From: Scalesia atractyloides
Taxonomy: Eukaryota > Streptophyta > Magnoliopsida > Asterales > Asteraceae
Direction of reading: 5' to 3'
DNA length: 64,000 nt
Assembly (NCBI GenBank): GCA_947069175.1
Contig: CAMTDV010000023.1
Coordinates: 88,133,563-88,197,562 of the forward strand
The first letter of the stretch is position 1. Each line of letters starts with the position of its first letter. A model generated the notes under the pieces. That model was given only the letters and a program-made list of their open reading frames with translations, did no database searches and was not told where the DNA came from. This document shows positions 46,922 to 59,420 of this stretch, one piece after another. The translations under genes and the position numbers were made by a program.

Positions 46922-47782
46922 TTATTTGATAACATATCGAAACAATTAATACATATAACAAAACTCGAAATCAAACCCAGGCAACAGCGCGCCCATTTCG
47001 CAGTCGCCGGAAAATCCGACGATTTCGCCAATTATCGACGGTTTCTTTTGACTTAACGTACGCATTAACATCAACATCGGTTATAACCGATGTCTAGTTC
47101 CGCGACATCAGTCATAACTGCCGGAGAAAGGCTGACCAGCGAATCAAGACAGAAATCGGACCCAATTCATCGATATTCTTTCCTATAAATACACACCCAA
47201 GCCTCTGGTAGTCTTTTCGCTCAAAATCGCACCATTTCTCAAAGCAATTTCACTCGCCGGAAATATTCTGCCATCACCGGACTTTCGCTGGAAAACCGAG
47301 ACTCACCTCAAAACGGTAAATACATCGACTCTTCCTGTTTCAATCCATTGTTAGACCATTACTAACATCAATCCATCACCCAGAATCAATCCCAGACGAA
47401 GTTGCCGGATATTCTGCTTTCGCCGGAAAACTTCTGAAATTTCCAGAATCACGCTGTGAATTGGTATGATCATCTAAACCTCCTGATAATCGTTGCTCAG
47501 TAATTCAATTTCACATCTAATCAATCAAAACTGTTAATTGATCCGAACAGACGGAGTTCACAAAACAGAGCCGACGATCCTTGCCGGAGTTCTGAGAAAG
47601 ACAATCTGTTCCGGTACATTCTTTCCCCAAACCCTCTCTGTTCATCACATTTCAATCACCTATAAGTTCGTTAACTGAATTTAACAAGAAACAGTTGATT
47701 AACCGTCGTCTATATCTTTGAACGAAGAAGGTGAAGTAGGCCTATTGTATAAGATTAATTAAAACAAGACATATAAACGGGT

Positions 47783-48190
47783 TAGACACACAGTCCAGCG
47801 GTGGACTGTGTGCAAACGATTAACACACGTCCCGAGTTCGATCCTTGACACAATCTCATTCTCTGTAATAAAAATGTTCCTTTTAAAAGAACCGGGATAA
47901 CTCACTGAATGGTGTTAAGTATAATAAAAACCAGAATATTAACCAGGTTAGACACATAGTCCAGCGGTGGACTGTGTGCAACACTAAATCACAGGTCTCG
48001 GGTTCGAGACCTGTTGACGGCACCGGTTCGATACAATTAACATCTTTTTTAAAATAAATGAATTCTGATTAACTTAAATAGTGTATAAATATAATTAAAA
48101 ACAGAAATATTTCGGGTTAGACACGTAGCTCAGTTGGTAGAGCTGCGTGCACGCGTAAGGGAAGTCACGGGTTCGAGTCTCACTCAGTGC
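47783..48190 (+). repeat. tRNA-like tandem array in LTR B (three units)
   Basis: Units near 47783, 47947 and 48115 (period 164-168). Two hairpin units with CCAGCGGTGGACTGTGTG and GTTCGA boxes, then a unit with TAGCTCAGTTGGTAGAGC and GGGTTCGAGTC. Confidence 0.7.
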
Positions 48191-48706
48191 AATTATATAC
48201 ACGACCGAACCGGTCAACGGTCAACAGTCATGGTCAACGGTCAAAGTCAAAAAGTCAACATTTTTTTTATTTTTATTTATTTATTTATTTAATTTAAAAA
48301 TCAATTAAAAATACTTAAAAATAACGTTTTTAAAGTTAGAAAATAGCCTTAAACTCACAAAAATATATCCAAAAATCCTATTAAAATTGTTAGTAACATC
48401 CACTTATTTACCGTACCTTTTCGTTATTAATTAGGTTAGTTATTCCTCGTCGATCAATCCTCTAAACTCGTGCGCATTCAACAAACGCACCCAATGTGAG
48501 TGAATCTCTATAAATTCCCCGTTTTAATCACGTTTTTGGGGTGTATCATGTGTCTTATTATTTATTACATTTAAACACTTGTGCATCCATCATATCCATG
48601 ATCAAATGTGTATTCAACATGTATCAACTGTTTGTGTGGTTATTGTTTATTACATTTAAACACTTGTGCATCCACCTTTTCCGCTGCGGGTCGGGGTGTG
48701 ACATAT

Positions 48707-48718
48707 TGGTATCAGAGC
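48707..48718 (+). other. Primer binding site (initiator tRNA-Met)
   Basis: TGGTATCAGAGC three bases after the end of LTR B (ACA at 48703). Confidence 0.9.
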
Positions 48719-49535
48719 TTTTGACTATAGGGATATAGGATAGGTTATTAGACCCTTAGAGCCTATACTATAGTTTATTAGATTTTAATTGTTTATGTGG
48801 TTATATGCAAACTCATGATGTTTATTTCTTTTATATTTATTACGTACACAAATGCATGCAAACACTTCCAATATTACATTTTGTGATACATAATGAATTA
48901 TACTTACAGTCAAACATACATACTTACATACATATTTCAATGTTCACATATTCAAATCACCTTCATACTTCCGTTATTCAAGATTTTGTCGCATTTTTCC
49001 TTTTTCCCATCTATTCAAAGTGAGTTCTGCGACGGGCGTCTAGTAACTGTAAGGGTACAAGTACCGGTAGTCGGAACGTCCTGTCTAGGTTGGCATTCGT
49101 ATAAATCCAAAATAACGGACCAGTTTGCCTGCCTGGGGACTAACGATGAGAGTATGAAGGACCTATTAGGCCAAAGCATGCCACACCAAACGTTGTTCGA
49201 ACTAACCCCACTTTGAGGTGCCACCGTGTTCACACCTGGATACATTCCGAATGTTATACGTTACATACATATTTCTCGATTTTCTTTGGGTTTTAGTGTA
49301 CGTAACCAGGCTAACACATGCGAACCATATGAAAAACCCGGTAATCATGGGGGCCCACATGATTACGAAGGTGAAGTATGGCGGCATGCAAGGCCCAATT
49401 ACGAGCAAAGCCCAAGACATCCTATGGATGTGGTAGATTTATTATTCTATATTTAATTTATGAATGTCCATTCCTAAATACGACACATGATCCCTAAAAC
49501 ATCCAACTCATACTCTTGATATGTATTCCTTGTAG
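48719..49535 (+). other. Leader of the gag-only element
   Basis: From about 49010 it matches the leaders at 6919-7439 and (reversed) 3446-3960: GAGTTCTGCGACGGGCGTC, GTACCGGTAGTCGGAACGTC, GGGGGCCCACATGATTACG and GACATCCTATGGA just before gag. A frame of about 75 codons (49226-49456) is also open in the copy at 7130-7381 but lacks an ATG. Confidence 0.7.
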
Positions 49536-50878
49536 ATGTCTTCTAATTCCGCTCGTAGGAAGATGAGAGCAGGAAATGCCCGCGAGCGCATGGCTGCCCA
49601 AATCGCTCAACAAATGGCTGCCGTAATAACCAACATTGTAGTTCAAGTTCAACAAGCCCTTACCGCTAATCCCGTCAATCAAGAAGATCAAAATGTTGTC
49701 AACCCTCCCCCAATTACCACTAAATGCACCTTCAAACATTTCAAATCCTGCGACCCTACAAAATACGAAGGGACTGAAGGTGTCACCGCTCTCCTCCATT
49801 GGTTTGAAGAAATGGAAAACACTTTTCTAAATTGCGATTGCCCTGATGATCGCAAAGTGCGATATGCTACTGGTCGTTTACTTGGAATAGCACTTACATG
49901 GTGGAATACAGAGAAGGCCAAACGAGGTGTTGAAGATGCTATGACTTTGACTTGGGAAGAGTTGAAGGAAATCATGACAAGACGGTTTTGCCCAAGAAGC
50001 GAAATCAAGAAATTGGAGGATGAGTTCTATTCTTTGAAACAAAAGGAAGGCGATCACACCACATACAACAAGAGATTCCTCGAGTTAAATCAAATGGTTC
50101 CCAACTTGTTCACTCCTCTTTACGTTTGATCGAGCACTACATTCGAGGTCTTCCTTCAAAAATTCAAGACTCTGTAATAAGTACCACACCTGCAACTTTG
50201 GAAGCAGCAATGGAGTTAGCTACAGAGCTCACCGAGAACCGCATACGAAATAAGGACTTCAAGGAGGAGAAGAAGAAGGATAAAGCATCAACTGAAACCT
50301 CAAACTCCACCCAAACCGAATCCCCTTCTCAACCCATTTCTAAGAGAAAACGAGATGGGCAACTTTTCGCTATCACCCAACGCAATCAACCAGCCTCACA
50401 AGCCTTACCCCTCCAAGCTATCCCAATCACTCAAGTAGCACCCAACTCAACTTACCCAAATAAGAAACCTTACATAGGATCTCACCCTCAATGTAACACC
50501 TGTTTTTATCACCATCCATCTACCTTACCTTGTCGACTATGTGCGAATTGTGGACGCTATGGTCATTTGAGCAAGGCTTGCCGCACCTCTCAAAACCAAA
50601 CCTCACCCCCTACTCAAAACATGATCCAAAGATATCAACAACCCCAATACCCCATGTTTCCATATGTTCGAGCTTGTTTTAATTGTGGCGACCCTACCCA
50701 CTTTAGAAACACGTGCCCTCGATTAGTTAACATCATACACACCCAAGCTCAAGCAAACCCAGTTAACCAAGAAAATCAAGGAAACCTAATCACTAGGCCA
50801 CCAGCAAGAGGAAGAGTTTACAACATCAACGCCAATCCTGTTGAAGATAATGACGGCCCAAACGAACCACCCAACTAG
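49536..50878 (+). CDS. gag: gag of the composite gag-only element (one frameshift)
   Basis: Particle structural protein. The ATG at 49536 opens MSSNSARRKMRAGNARERMA. The gag domain has LTWWNTEKAKRGVEDAM and EIMTRRFCPRSEIKKLEDE. At about 50123 one base is missing compared with the copy at 8021 (TTACGTTTG against CTACCGTTTG), moving the frame. The second half (50126-50878) reads IEHYIRGLPSKIQ, a K/E-rich linker, the CNTC...CRLCANCGRYGHLSKAC cluster and the CCHC knuckle CFNCGDPTHFRNTC, ending NEPPN. No protease or pol follows. It would have to work with the pol of a relative such as the element at 1-6918 (inference). Confidence 0.85.
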
Positions 50879-52037
50879 TTTCTTCACCCAAAATCAAGAT
50901 TCAACTCCAACCGCTTAGTTTTTATGTTTTTCTTTATGTTATCTCAATTTTCACGTATCTCAATTATAAATTGGAAATTTATCCAAAAATCTTAATGCGA
51001 ATTACTATTTCAGTTCTGTTTTATACTCATTGATTTAACATTCATATCATCATACCTCACGAAGTATCTCAGTCTCATCATTTAAAGAAGTTGGGTTGTG
51101 TCTCACTTCTACATAGACTAACCTCTCCATCATAACAAACGAGAGAGGTACTGTCATCATTCGAACATGTATACTATCACAATTAAGACTCAAGCTTTGG
51201 TTGTTGTGTTCATTTATGTATTAGAGTCACATAGAACTAATCATAACTGGCATATAAAGCCAATGAAAATTTGACAAAAATATGGTGGATACGCCGCTGG
51301 TACTTCCTATATATAAGTATTCTTGCCAAAGGATCAAAGACATTGTCAGGCGGTTATGAGAAGTTCCATGTAGAATTTAGTAATGTCTTGGTTGAAGTTT
51401 GTTTTATATTCATGGATTTAGCATTCATATAATCATACATCTCAACGTATTTCAATCTCATCATTTAAAGAAGTTGGGCTGTGTGTCACTTCTACATAGA
51501 CTAACCTCTCCATCATAACAAACGAGAGAGGTACTGTCATCATTCAAACATGTATACTATCAGAATTTAGACTCAGGTTTTGGTTGTTGTGTTTGTTTAT
51601 GTTCTAGGGTCACAGCATAGAACTAATCATAACTTACTGATAAAACCAATGAAAATTTGACAAGAATATGGTGGATACGCCGCTGGTACTTCCTATATAT
51701 AAGTATTCTTGGCAAAGGATCAGAGGCATTGTTAGGTGGTTATGAGAGGTTCCATATAGGTTTTAGTAGTAGAAGTTTTGTTTTAGGATATAACCTTATC
51801 TTTCCAAACGTATCAAAACTCTTGTGCATAAAATCATACTTAGTCAATCAACTCTGTTTATCAATATTCTTTATCGTAGGCAATATTCAACCCTTACAAG
51901 GAAAGTTACCGCCTCAAACAAAATTTAAACTCTTACTCCATTCTAAGTTTGCAATTGTCAAATTAAAACACCATCCTTTTGAGACAAACATGCCACTACT
52001 TAAATTTCGGGACGAAATTTCTAAAAGTAGGGGATAC
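50879..52037 (+). repeat. 3' noncoding region with inverted-repeat modules
   Basis: Two modules with stem TTGACA...TATTCTTG (near 51274 and 51655), a repeated CATAACAAACGAGAGAGGTA block, and the polypurine tract (AAAAGTAGGGGATAC) before LTR C. No coding is supported. Confidence 0.75.
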
Positions 52038-52222
52038 TGTAACATCCGTAAAAAACCGGGTTAACCAAACCCGCTTCGTTTATTAACCGAACATCCAGTC
52101 AAAAATTTCGTTGCGTATTAATGACGTATTTTAATTTTAAACGATACATAATTAATAAACAATTTAGAATTTATAAACTATAATTGTTAAAAAGTAAAAA
52201 TAAAACAATTAAAAAGGAAAAC

Positions 52223-52308
52223 AGGCTGCCGGGATTCGAACCCGGGTCAGCCGGGTGAATCTTCAAAGACTTAACTCACACACATCCAACCACTTCGCCA
52301 CTTGTGTT
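52223..52308 (-). other. Ser/Leu-tRNA-like module in LTR C (antisense)
   Basis: Same as 46838-46921 with one base change (CTCCGCC to CTTCGCC on the plus strand). Confidence 0.62.
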
Positions 52309-53161
52309 ATTTGATAACATATCGAAACAATTAATACATATAACAAAACTCGAAATCAAACCCAGGCAACAGCGCGCCCATTTCGCAGTCGCCGGAAAAT
52401 CCGACGATTTCGCCAATTATCGACGGTTTCTTTTGACTTAACGTACGCATTAACATCAACATCGGTTATAACCGATGTCTAGTTCCGCGACATCAGTCAT
52501 AACTGCCGGAGAAAGGCTGACCAGCGAATCAAGACAGAAATCAGACCCAATTCATCGATATTCTTTCCTATAAATACACACCCAAGCCTCTGGTAGTCTT
52601 TTCGCTCAAAATCACACCATTTCTCAAAGCAATTTCACTCGCCGGAAATATTCTGCCATCACCGGACTTTCGCCGGAAAACCGAGACTCACCTCAAAACG
52701 GTAAATACCTCGACTCTTTCTGTTTCAATCCATTGTTAGACCATTACTAACATCAATCCATCACCCAGAATCAATCCCAGACGACGTTGCCGGATATTCT
52801 GCTTTCGCCGGAAAACTTCTGAAATTTCCAGAATCACGCTGTGAATTGGTATGATCATCTAAACCTCCTGATAATCGTTGCTCAGTAATTCAATTTCACA
52901 TCTAATCAATCAAAACTGTTAATTGATCCGAACAGACGGAGTTCACAAAACAGAGCCGACGATCCTTGCCGGAGTTCTGAGAAAGACAATCTGTTCCGGT
53001 ACATTCTTTCCCCAAACCCTTTCTGTTCATCACATTTCAATCACCTATAAGTTCGTTAACTGAATTTAACAAGAAACAGTTGATTAACCGTCGTCTGTAT
53101 CTTTGAACGAAGAAGATGAAGTAGGCCTATTGTATAAGATTAATTAAAACAAGACATAAAA

Positions 53162-53577
53162 CGGGTTAGACACACAGTCCAGCGGTGGACTGTGTGCAAA
53201 CGATTAACACACGTCCCGAGTTCGATCCTTGACACAATCTCATTCTCTGTAATAAAAATGTTCCTTTTTAAAACCGAACCGGGATAACTCACTGAATGGT
53301 GTTAAGTATAATAAAAACCAGAATATTAACCAAGTTAGACACACAGTCCAGCGGTGGACTGTGTGCAACACTAAATCACAGGTCCCGGGTTCGAGACCTG
53401 TTGACGGCACCGGTTCGATACAATTAAAATCTTTTTTAAAATAAATGAATTTTGATTAACTTAAATAGTGTTAAAATATAATTAAAAACAGAAATATTTC
53501 GGGTTAGACACGTAGCTCAGTTGGTAGAGCTGCGTGCACGCGTACGGGAGGTCACGGGTTCGAGTATCACTCAGTGC
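53162..53577 (+). repeat. tRNA-like tandem array in LTR C (three units)
   Basis: Units near 53162, 53333 and 53503. The hairpin CACACAGTCCA/TGGACTGTGTG is perfect in the first two. The second has CCCGGGTTCGAGACC. The third has TAGCTCAGTTGGTAGAGC and GGGTTCGAGTA. Confidence 0.72.
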
Positions 53578-55737
53578 AATTATATACACGACCGAACCGG
53601 TCAACGGTCAACAGTCATGGTCAACGGTCAAAGTCAAAAAGTCAACATTTTTTATTATTTTTATTTATTTATTTAATTTAAAAATCAATTAAAAATACTT
53701 AAAAATAACGTTTTTAAAGTTAGAAAATAGCCTTAAACTCACAAAAATATATCCAAAAATCCTATTAAAATTGTTAGTAACATCCACTTATTTACCGTAC
53801 CTTTTCGTTATTAATTAGGTTAGTTATTCCTCGTCGATCAATCCTCTAAACTCGTGCGCATTCAACAAACGCACCTAATGTGAGTGAATCTCTATAAATT
53901 CCCCGTTTTAATCACGTTTTTGGGGTGTATCATGTGTCTTATTATTTATTACATTTAAACACTTGTGCATCCATCATATCCATGATCAAATGTGTATTCA
54001 ACATGTATCAACTGTTTGTGTGGTTATTGTTTAGATTAAATTTATCATTTTCAGTACATACATTATCATAGGCCGCCGCTCCCCATTACCTATGAGCGTG
54101 AGCCGTTCCCCATTACCTATGAGCGTGAACGAGGCGTTGCCAACATACGATCGGCTCCGTTTGATTGAGCCTTGATCGCACATACATTTCATCATAGGCC
54201 GTCTGCTCCCCATTACCTATGAGCGTGAGCCGTTCCCCATTACTTATGAGCGTGAACGAGACGTTGCCAACATTTACATTATCATTCATGTTATATATTC
54301 ATGCAAGGTGGGTTGTTATTGTTATTGTATGTTATTGTTTGTTATTGTTATTGTATGTTATTGTTTGTTATTGTTATTGTTATTGTGTGTTAATTTACGT
54401 TTGCTCACATATGATTATTGCACAAATTTTTCATATTAAATACAACAAGAAATAAATAATAAATGTTTTCTAACAAGGTTCACTCGCCAACTTTTGTTGA
54501 TCCAAAAACCATTTTTACACATGATACAGGTGGACAGGATGAAGCAAGGAACACATAGGAAAGTGCCTTAGAAGAAAAATAATGAAGCCTAGAAAGATGT
54601 ATAGAACATGTTGAACTTGTATGATATGATTGTATGAACTTCTTTAAATTGTAATAATAAATATGAAACATTATAATAAATGTCATGAGCTTTGATGAAA
54701 ACCCAATCATGCCCCGATCACCTTTTCCGCTACGGGTCGGGGTGTGACAACAACAACTTTACACTAATATTGATTACTTATGATGTACTAAACTATTAGG
54801 GATGGCTTGGTGAATATTGGCATGTGATGCCGGTTCATGTCGCTGACACATTACTTTTGGATATAACACGCACCCTAAGGTGAGTTCACACCTTCACTAA
54901 AAGCATGTATTCCCGGTGGTTGGGAACCTCATTATCCCGGACATGGGATTGCCTAGTATTCCTGGGTTGGAATACTGTTAACGTCACTTTCCCTGGTTTG
55001 GGATTGCTTAGTAACCCTGGTTTGGGATACTGTTAAATGCTAAGTTATACTGCATGTCTTTAGCGGACTAACTAGACTCTATCTGAAAGTCCCCACACAT
55101 TATACCGATTGATCGTCGGGGCCTGGCGAACGGGATATTAGTTGATAGCGCTATTAGGTTTTGACAAACCTCACACCGTACCTAGGAGGACAAGCGTGAA
55201 CTTTTATGCCTTGGCAAGTTGTCAATGATGATAGACATTGACACGGGGCACAAAGAACTACAACAGTCAAGTTTCGGTATCACATAGTTTAGTAGCTTCA
55301 CATAGTTTAGTAGCTTAACGATGGGGTAGCTTCCCATGACATGTTTTATAAACTAATGTATTTAAATGAACTTATTTTTGGAACAACACTGAAAACTGTG
55401 AACTCGTCAACCTTTATTGATACGCTTGTGCATGCTTTGCAGGTCGTTAGATACTGCTCGGATGGGAACTTGCAGCTTGGAGAGTGTCATGGCTTTTGGT
55501 TAAACCATTTACATTGTTTTGCTAAATACTTGTGGTTTTCAATTATGTCTGGATTTTACGTTTAGCTTCTGCTGTTGATTTAAAGTATGTTTTGAACACT
55601 TAAATCTTAATCACTAATCGTGTTGATTGTGATACTTTTGATAACTTTAATAACTGTTCAATATGATTAGTCGCTTGGTCCTGTTCGGTCGCACCTCTCG
55701 TGGTAAAACTCCACATGTGGATTTTGAGGGTGTGATA

Positions 55738-56907
55738 ACTGAAATTTTGAGTGAAGAAAAGATGGACTTGTAATAGGAGTTGGCCTTGAGCCTAATATCC
55801 ATGAATGATTATTCATTTGGAGCAACCCACTATTTTGACTTTGTGGACCATGTTGACCATCAGAATGACCTAATCCTGGGTTTCTACCACTACCAAAAAT
55901 CCTTTGGTCATATCCAGAGTATTTACCACCATGATTCAACGTGTTTTCCCCAAACTTGAAACCCTAGCATCCGATTGAACAGTGTTCCACGGTAAACCTC
56001 CATAAGCTAGATTTGCAGAGTATCCAATAGGCCGTTGACTGTCATTCTACTAACGTTGACCACCAGAACCAAAACGTCCATCACCAGACACAGATCTACC
56101 ACAGTCTCGCCACTGTCCACCGCCCACCGGAACGTCTGCCAGAGCGACCAAAACCACCACCAGAATTGCTAGAGAATCTGTGATAACAAAACGATGCCTT
56201 GTGCCCTGGCTTATCACAGATTTGACAAAGCATAGATTTATTGGATGATTCATGAGGTATGGTTTGAAGATTTATAGCAGCCATTGCAAAAATCGGCACA
56301 TAGGTATGGTAATTAGATTCAGTATGTTTCAATCTTTTAGTAATTTTGCTCTCAACTGTGAGAATGAAGGTTTCAAATCACTATTTTCTATGTTCGTCAC
56401 AAAGACGCGATAATCAGGATGAAAACCGTTTAATATTTGTAAAACAAGACTTTCTTCAACAATTAGATCTCCAATTGCTTATAAAGAATCAAATAGATTT
56501 TTGGCTTCATCACAGAACTCGGTAACAAATTTGGATCCTTGCTTTAACAGATGCAATTGTGTTGTATACAAATTTTGATCGGCGATATGAATTAGAGAAG
56601 GAGAGGTTTGTAGTTGTGAAAGCGGACACATAGGCATCAATTTTATCCTAAGCAATTCTGGCTTCAACATCTTCTAGTGGAACAACTTCTTGATTTAGGT
56701 ATTGCAGTAGCCCTAATGTCTTCAAAACAGTTAGGGTTTGATGTTGCCACTTCAAGAAATTTGTGTTATTGAACTTGATTCACATAAGATTTGTGATATT
56801 TATTATTTGAATTGATGAGATCTTCATATGTGGTTGAAGAGGATGATGAATTTGTCATGTTTATCAATGAAACAGGAATGAAAAAGATTAGTAGGAATGG
56901 AGGATCG
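55738..56907 (-). pseudogene. Ty1/copia gag remnant
   Basis: On the minus strand near 56856 a gag-like start MTNSSSSSTTYEDL is followed by broken frames (PELLRIKLMPMCPLSQLQ at 56660). A CCHC zinc knuckle CQICDKPGHKASFC lies at about 56222-56181, followed by a G/R-rich tail and NPHVEF-like ends. The last frame runs into the solo LTR at 55737 and resumes at 43037. Confidence 0.75.
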
Positions 56908-56914
56908 TCGGAGG

Positions 56915-59228
56915 CTTGGTTTAAAAAAGCGCGAGGGACTCCGAAGCGTTTTGGTTCCAAAAGCTTTAAGCGAAGCTTCAAATGCGAAGCGAGAGCTTCA
57001 CGTATACGAAGCGCACAAAATTAAAAATAAATAAAAAATATTGTACATATCAATATGGCATATTCTACTTGTTAATCAATAATAAACACAAAAACATGAT
57101 TAAAAACATACTTAACACATAAAAAACATAGTTGAAACCATAAATTAAAGTAAAAACATACTTAAAACATAAACATATAAAATAGTCTTTAATCAATATT
57201 CATCATAATCAAGTACGTATTCTTCTCAATCAACATCACTCAATCCAATATCTTCTTCAAGCTCATCTTCGTTATATATAGAGCTTCTTTTCCCTTGATG
57301 TACTAGCACCGTTGCCTCCTCCTCTAGTAGATGATCTCGTTAAATGAACACGCTCATGTACCCCCGAAATCGTCATGTTCTTCATCTTCCACTGTCCCCA
57401 TCAACCTCTCAGTGCATTCATTAATGTCTTCCATTTTATGTCGGCGATGCATATCATAATTAAATTTTACATACACCATGTCATTCAATCGATCTTGTGC
57501 CAATTAATTTCTCTTTTTCGCATGAAGGTGTTGGATAACACCCCAATTTCTTTCGCAACTTGTAGCACTACAAGTGAGGCTAAGAACACGTGTAGCAAAC
57601 TCTTGCAACTCAGGGGTCGATGATCCATATGATTCCCACAACTTCGCTAAAAATAACAAAACATAAGAAATGAGTATATGTAAATGTAATATATATTAAA
57701 CTTTGTAAAAAAATATATGTTTTTAATTACTGGGAGACCTTTTCTTTCGTAGCAGAATTACACCCCTAACACCGAAAACCCCTTCGGCTTTTTGATGCTG
57801 CTCATTGATCAAGTCATCAATTTCTACACTCGGAGACAACCTTGTAATGCAAACATATAAACCCAACATAACTTCTTTTATACTTTGTAATACATGTTGG
57901 ATCATTAATGCCCCGCGACATGTAATAGTTGATGAAGTTGACATTCCCATCTATCATCTATAATATCAAAAACATCATTATAGAACTCAGCTTTCTTATT
58001 AAAACTTTCTTTAATAGTCAGTTTTACCTTCTCCATGGCCTCATAGATGTAACCCATTGTCGACCATTGAATCACACCATCCATCCGATAAAATTGAACA
58101 ACCCTCAACTTTCCATTCTTTCTTGTACTCGTTAATTAAAAGGTCAACTTCTTTTACTTCATCTTTAAGAAAAGGAACCCTCAACTCATACATGGTTGAT
58201 GGTTTCATTCTCGGACCAAATTGTCCAATGGCCTCAACTGCTTTGCGAAAGCTATCATAGTTAGCCGCATTGAAAAGCAAGCCCGTATCATAAAACCATC
58301 TTGCCAACTTTGTGCATGCCTTATTCCTTAAATCCTAGCGACAACCCGCATTGATGTTTTTACTTTGAATGGTATCATAAAACATATTCATTACACCTTT
58401 CACTCTTGCTTTTTTAGTTTGACTTGCCTTACCAATACCGGTCACTTCATCTTTATCTTCTTTCTCCTCATCAAGATCATATACATTAGCATGAAGCTTT
58501 GAGTTCATAACGTTTTCCACCTTGGACATCTCTTTTTTCTGCATGAAATCTCTCATCTCCTCCCATACATGCTCCAGGCACTTTGTACACTTAACAACGC
58601 ACTTATAACCTCCCACCAAATGTTGTTTCAGACAATAAACTCCCCCTTTGCACTTTTTCCCGCAAAAATTACAAGAAATATTTGATCGGACACTTCTACT
58701 CGGGTCACTAGATGATATCGACTTTTCCGAGATAGCAGATCCTGAGGCCATTATGATTTCTAACAGAAATCAAGTTAAAGAATTAATAGCTAATAACAGT
58801 TGAAGATGGATAAATTAAACAGAAATAAACGTACGAAATCTCTGTTAATAAGTGTTAATCTTAGATAATAACAGTTGACGAAGGGCAGATTAAATAGAAT
58901 ATAAATTAACAATTGTGAAGACTACATACCTCTTTGAATGTCGATTTTTGGAGAAAGTATGAAGAATCGATGGAGACCAAGGAGGGAGGGAGCGGTTGAA
59001 GATGTTAGAGAAGGCTAGGATTCGGTTAAACCCTGTTAGAGACTATTGGGCCTAAACAAAAAACCTAAATCTGACTTGATTGGGCTGAAGCGTCACTTCA
59101 AACCAATGGCGCTTCGGGGTTAAAGCGCGCTTCAAAACACTTCAAGTGATTTGTCGCCTCAGAGCAAAAAAAGCGATATCCCTAGCGCTTCATAGCCTCA
59201 TGCTTTAAGCTCGCTTTTTTAAACCAAG
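56915..59228 (-). mobile_element. hAT DNA transposon with a decayed transposase (inside copia gag leader)
   Basis: Terminal inverted repeats CTTGGTTTAAAAAAGCG and complement. Flanks GTCGGAGG (56907-56914) and GCCGTAGG (59229-59236) agree at 6 of 8. The body has a transposase pseudogene on the minus strand and GAAGCG/CGCTTC subterminal repeats. It shares its ends with the MITE at 31239-31638, so it could have supplied the transposase for that family (inference). Confidence 0.85.
57480..58751 (-). pseudogene. hAT transposase (BED zinc finger, DUF659, dimerisation parts), frameshifted
   Basis: On the minus strand the first frame begins MASGSAISEK and has a BED-type finger (CNFCGKKCKGG...CLKQHL). 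A second frame (58307-58041) has the DUF659-like GPRMKPSTMYELR and CSILSDGWCD. A third (58108-57905) has RRWECQLHQLLHVAGH-type sequence, here DDRWECQLHQLLHVAGH. Toward 57480 the hAT C-terminal dimerisation motif (ERNWGVIQH) is visible. Frames change between blocks, so it is not a working enzyme as read. Confidence 0.82.
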
Positions 59229-59280
59229 GCCGTAGGTCTAACAACCTGCCGGATTTAGGCCATCAAGATAAAGAGCATAT

Positions 59281-59292
59281 GCTCTGATACCA
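59281..59292 (-). other. Copia primer binding site (initiator tRNA-Met)
   Basis: Minus strand TGGTATCAGAGC, directly following the LTR end CTCACACA at 59293. Confidence 0.85.
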
Positions 59293-59420
59293 TGTGTGAG
59301 ATCAGAAGTTTGTGAGGTAAGAAACTGTTTTCCAAAACATAATCTGATTTGTAGCCACCCTCAAATAACTCAACTACCTCTCAACGAACATAACAATTAT
59401 CCAACTATACAACTATAGAT

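Larger units (their letters stand above)
46653..48703 (+). repeat. LTR B (2051 bp, internally deleted)
   Basis: Same ends as LTR C. Compared with C it lacks about 660 bases near its 3' end. It jumps from TTATTGTTTA to ACACTTGTGCATCCACC and then CTTTTCCGC, and the skipped part of C includes the short palindromic repeat. An A/T-rich GTATCATGTGTCTTATTATT block is retained. Confidence 0.85.
45217..54749 (+). mobile_element. Three-LTR composite gag-only retrotransposon with 5-bp target duplication
   Basis: Order: LTR A fragment (45217-45396), gag tail and 3' region (45396-46652), LTR B (46653-48703), primer site, leader, gag, 3' region (48704-52037), LTR C (52038-54749). The outer flanks are ACAAC at 45212-45216 and 54750-54754, so the whole array is one insertion plus later change. 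The repeated internal part and the LTRs are almost identical, so it is young. There is no pol. LTR A meets the gag tail at AAGGAAA (45393-45399), which occurs in both parent sequences, so a microhomology deletion is likely. Confidence 0.85.
52038..54749 (+). repeat. LTR C (2712 bp, full length)
   Basis: TGTAACATCCG...CGGGGTGTGACA. Contains the antisense Ser/Leu-like module, the three-unit tRNA-like array, CGGTCAACGGTCAA repeats, one short palindromic repeat (about 54150) within GAGCGTGAGCCGTTCCCC repeats, and TTATTGTTATTG microsatellites (about 54315-54385). Confidence 0.88.
43038..55737 (+). mobile_element. Solo LTR (about 3.16 kb without its insert), gypsy-type, inside the copia element
   Basis: Begins TGTGACAACCCGTATTTTCG and ends GAGGGTGTGATA. 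Parts are 43038-45216 and 54755-55737, with a composite element between. The flanks GCTGG (43033-43037) and ACTGA (55738-55742) agree at 3 of 5 bases, and removing the insert with one flank makes the copia gag frame continuous, which supports the borders. A promoter-like CTATATAAACC at 43358 with C/T-rich leader after it fits an LTR on the plus strand. No coding. The alternating TA run at about 45018-45058 is a microsatellite. Confidence 0.68.
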
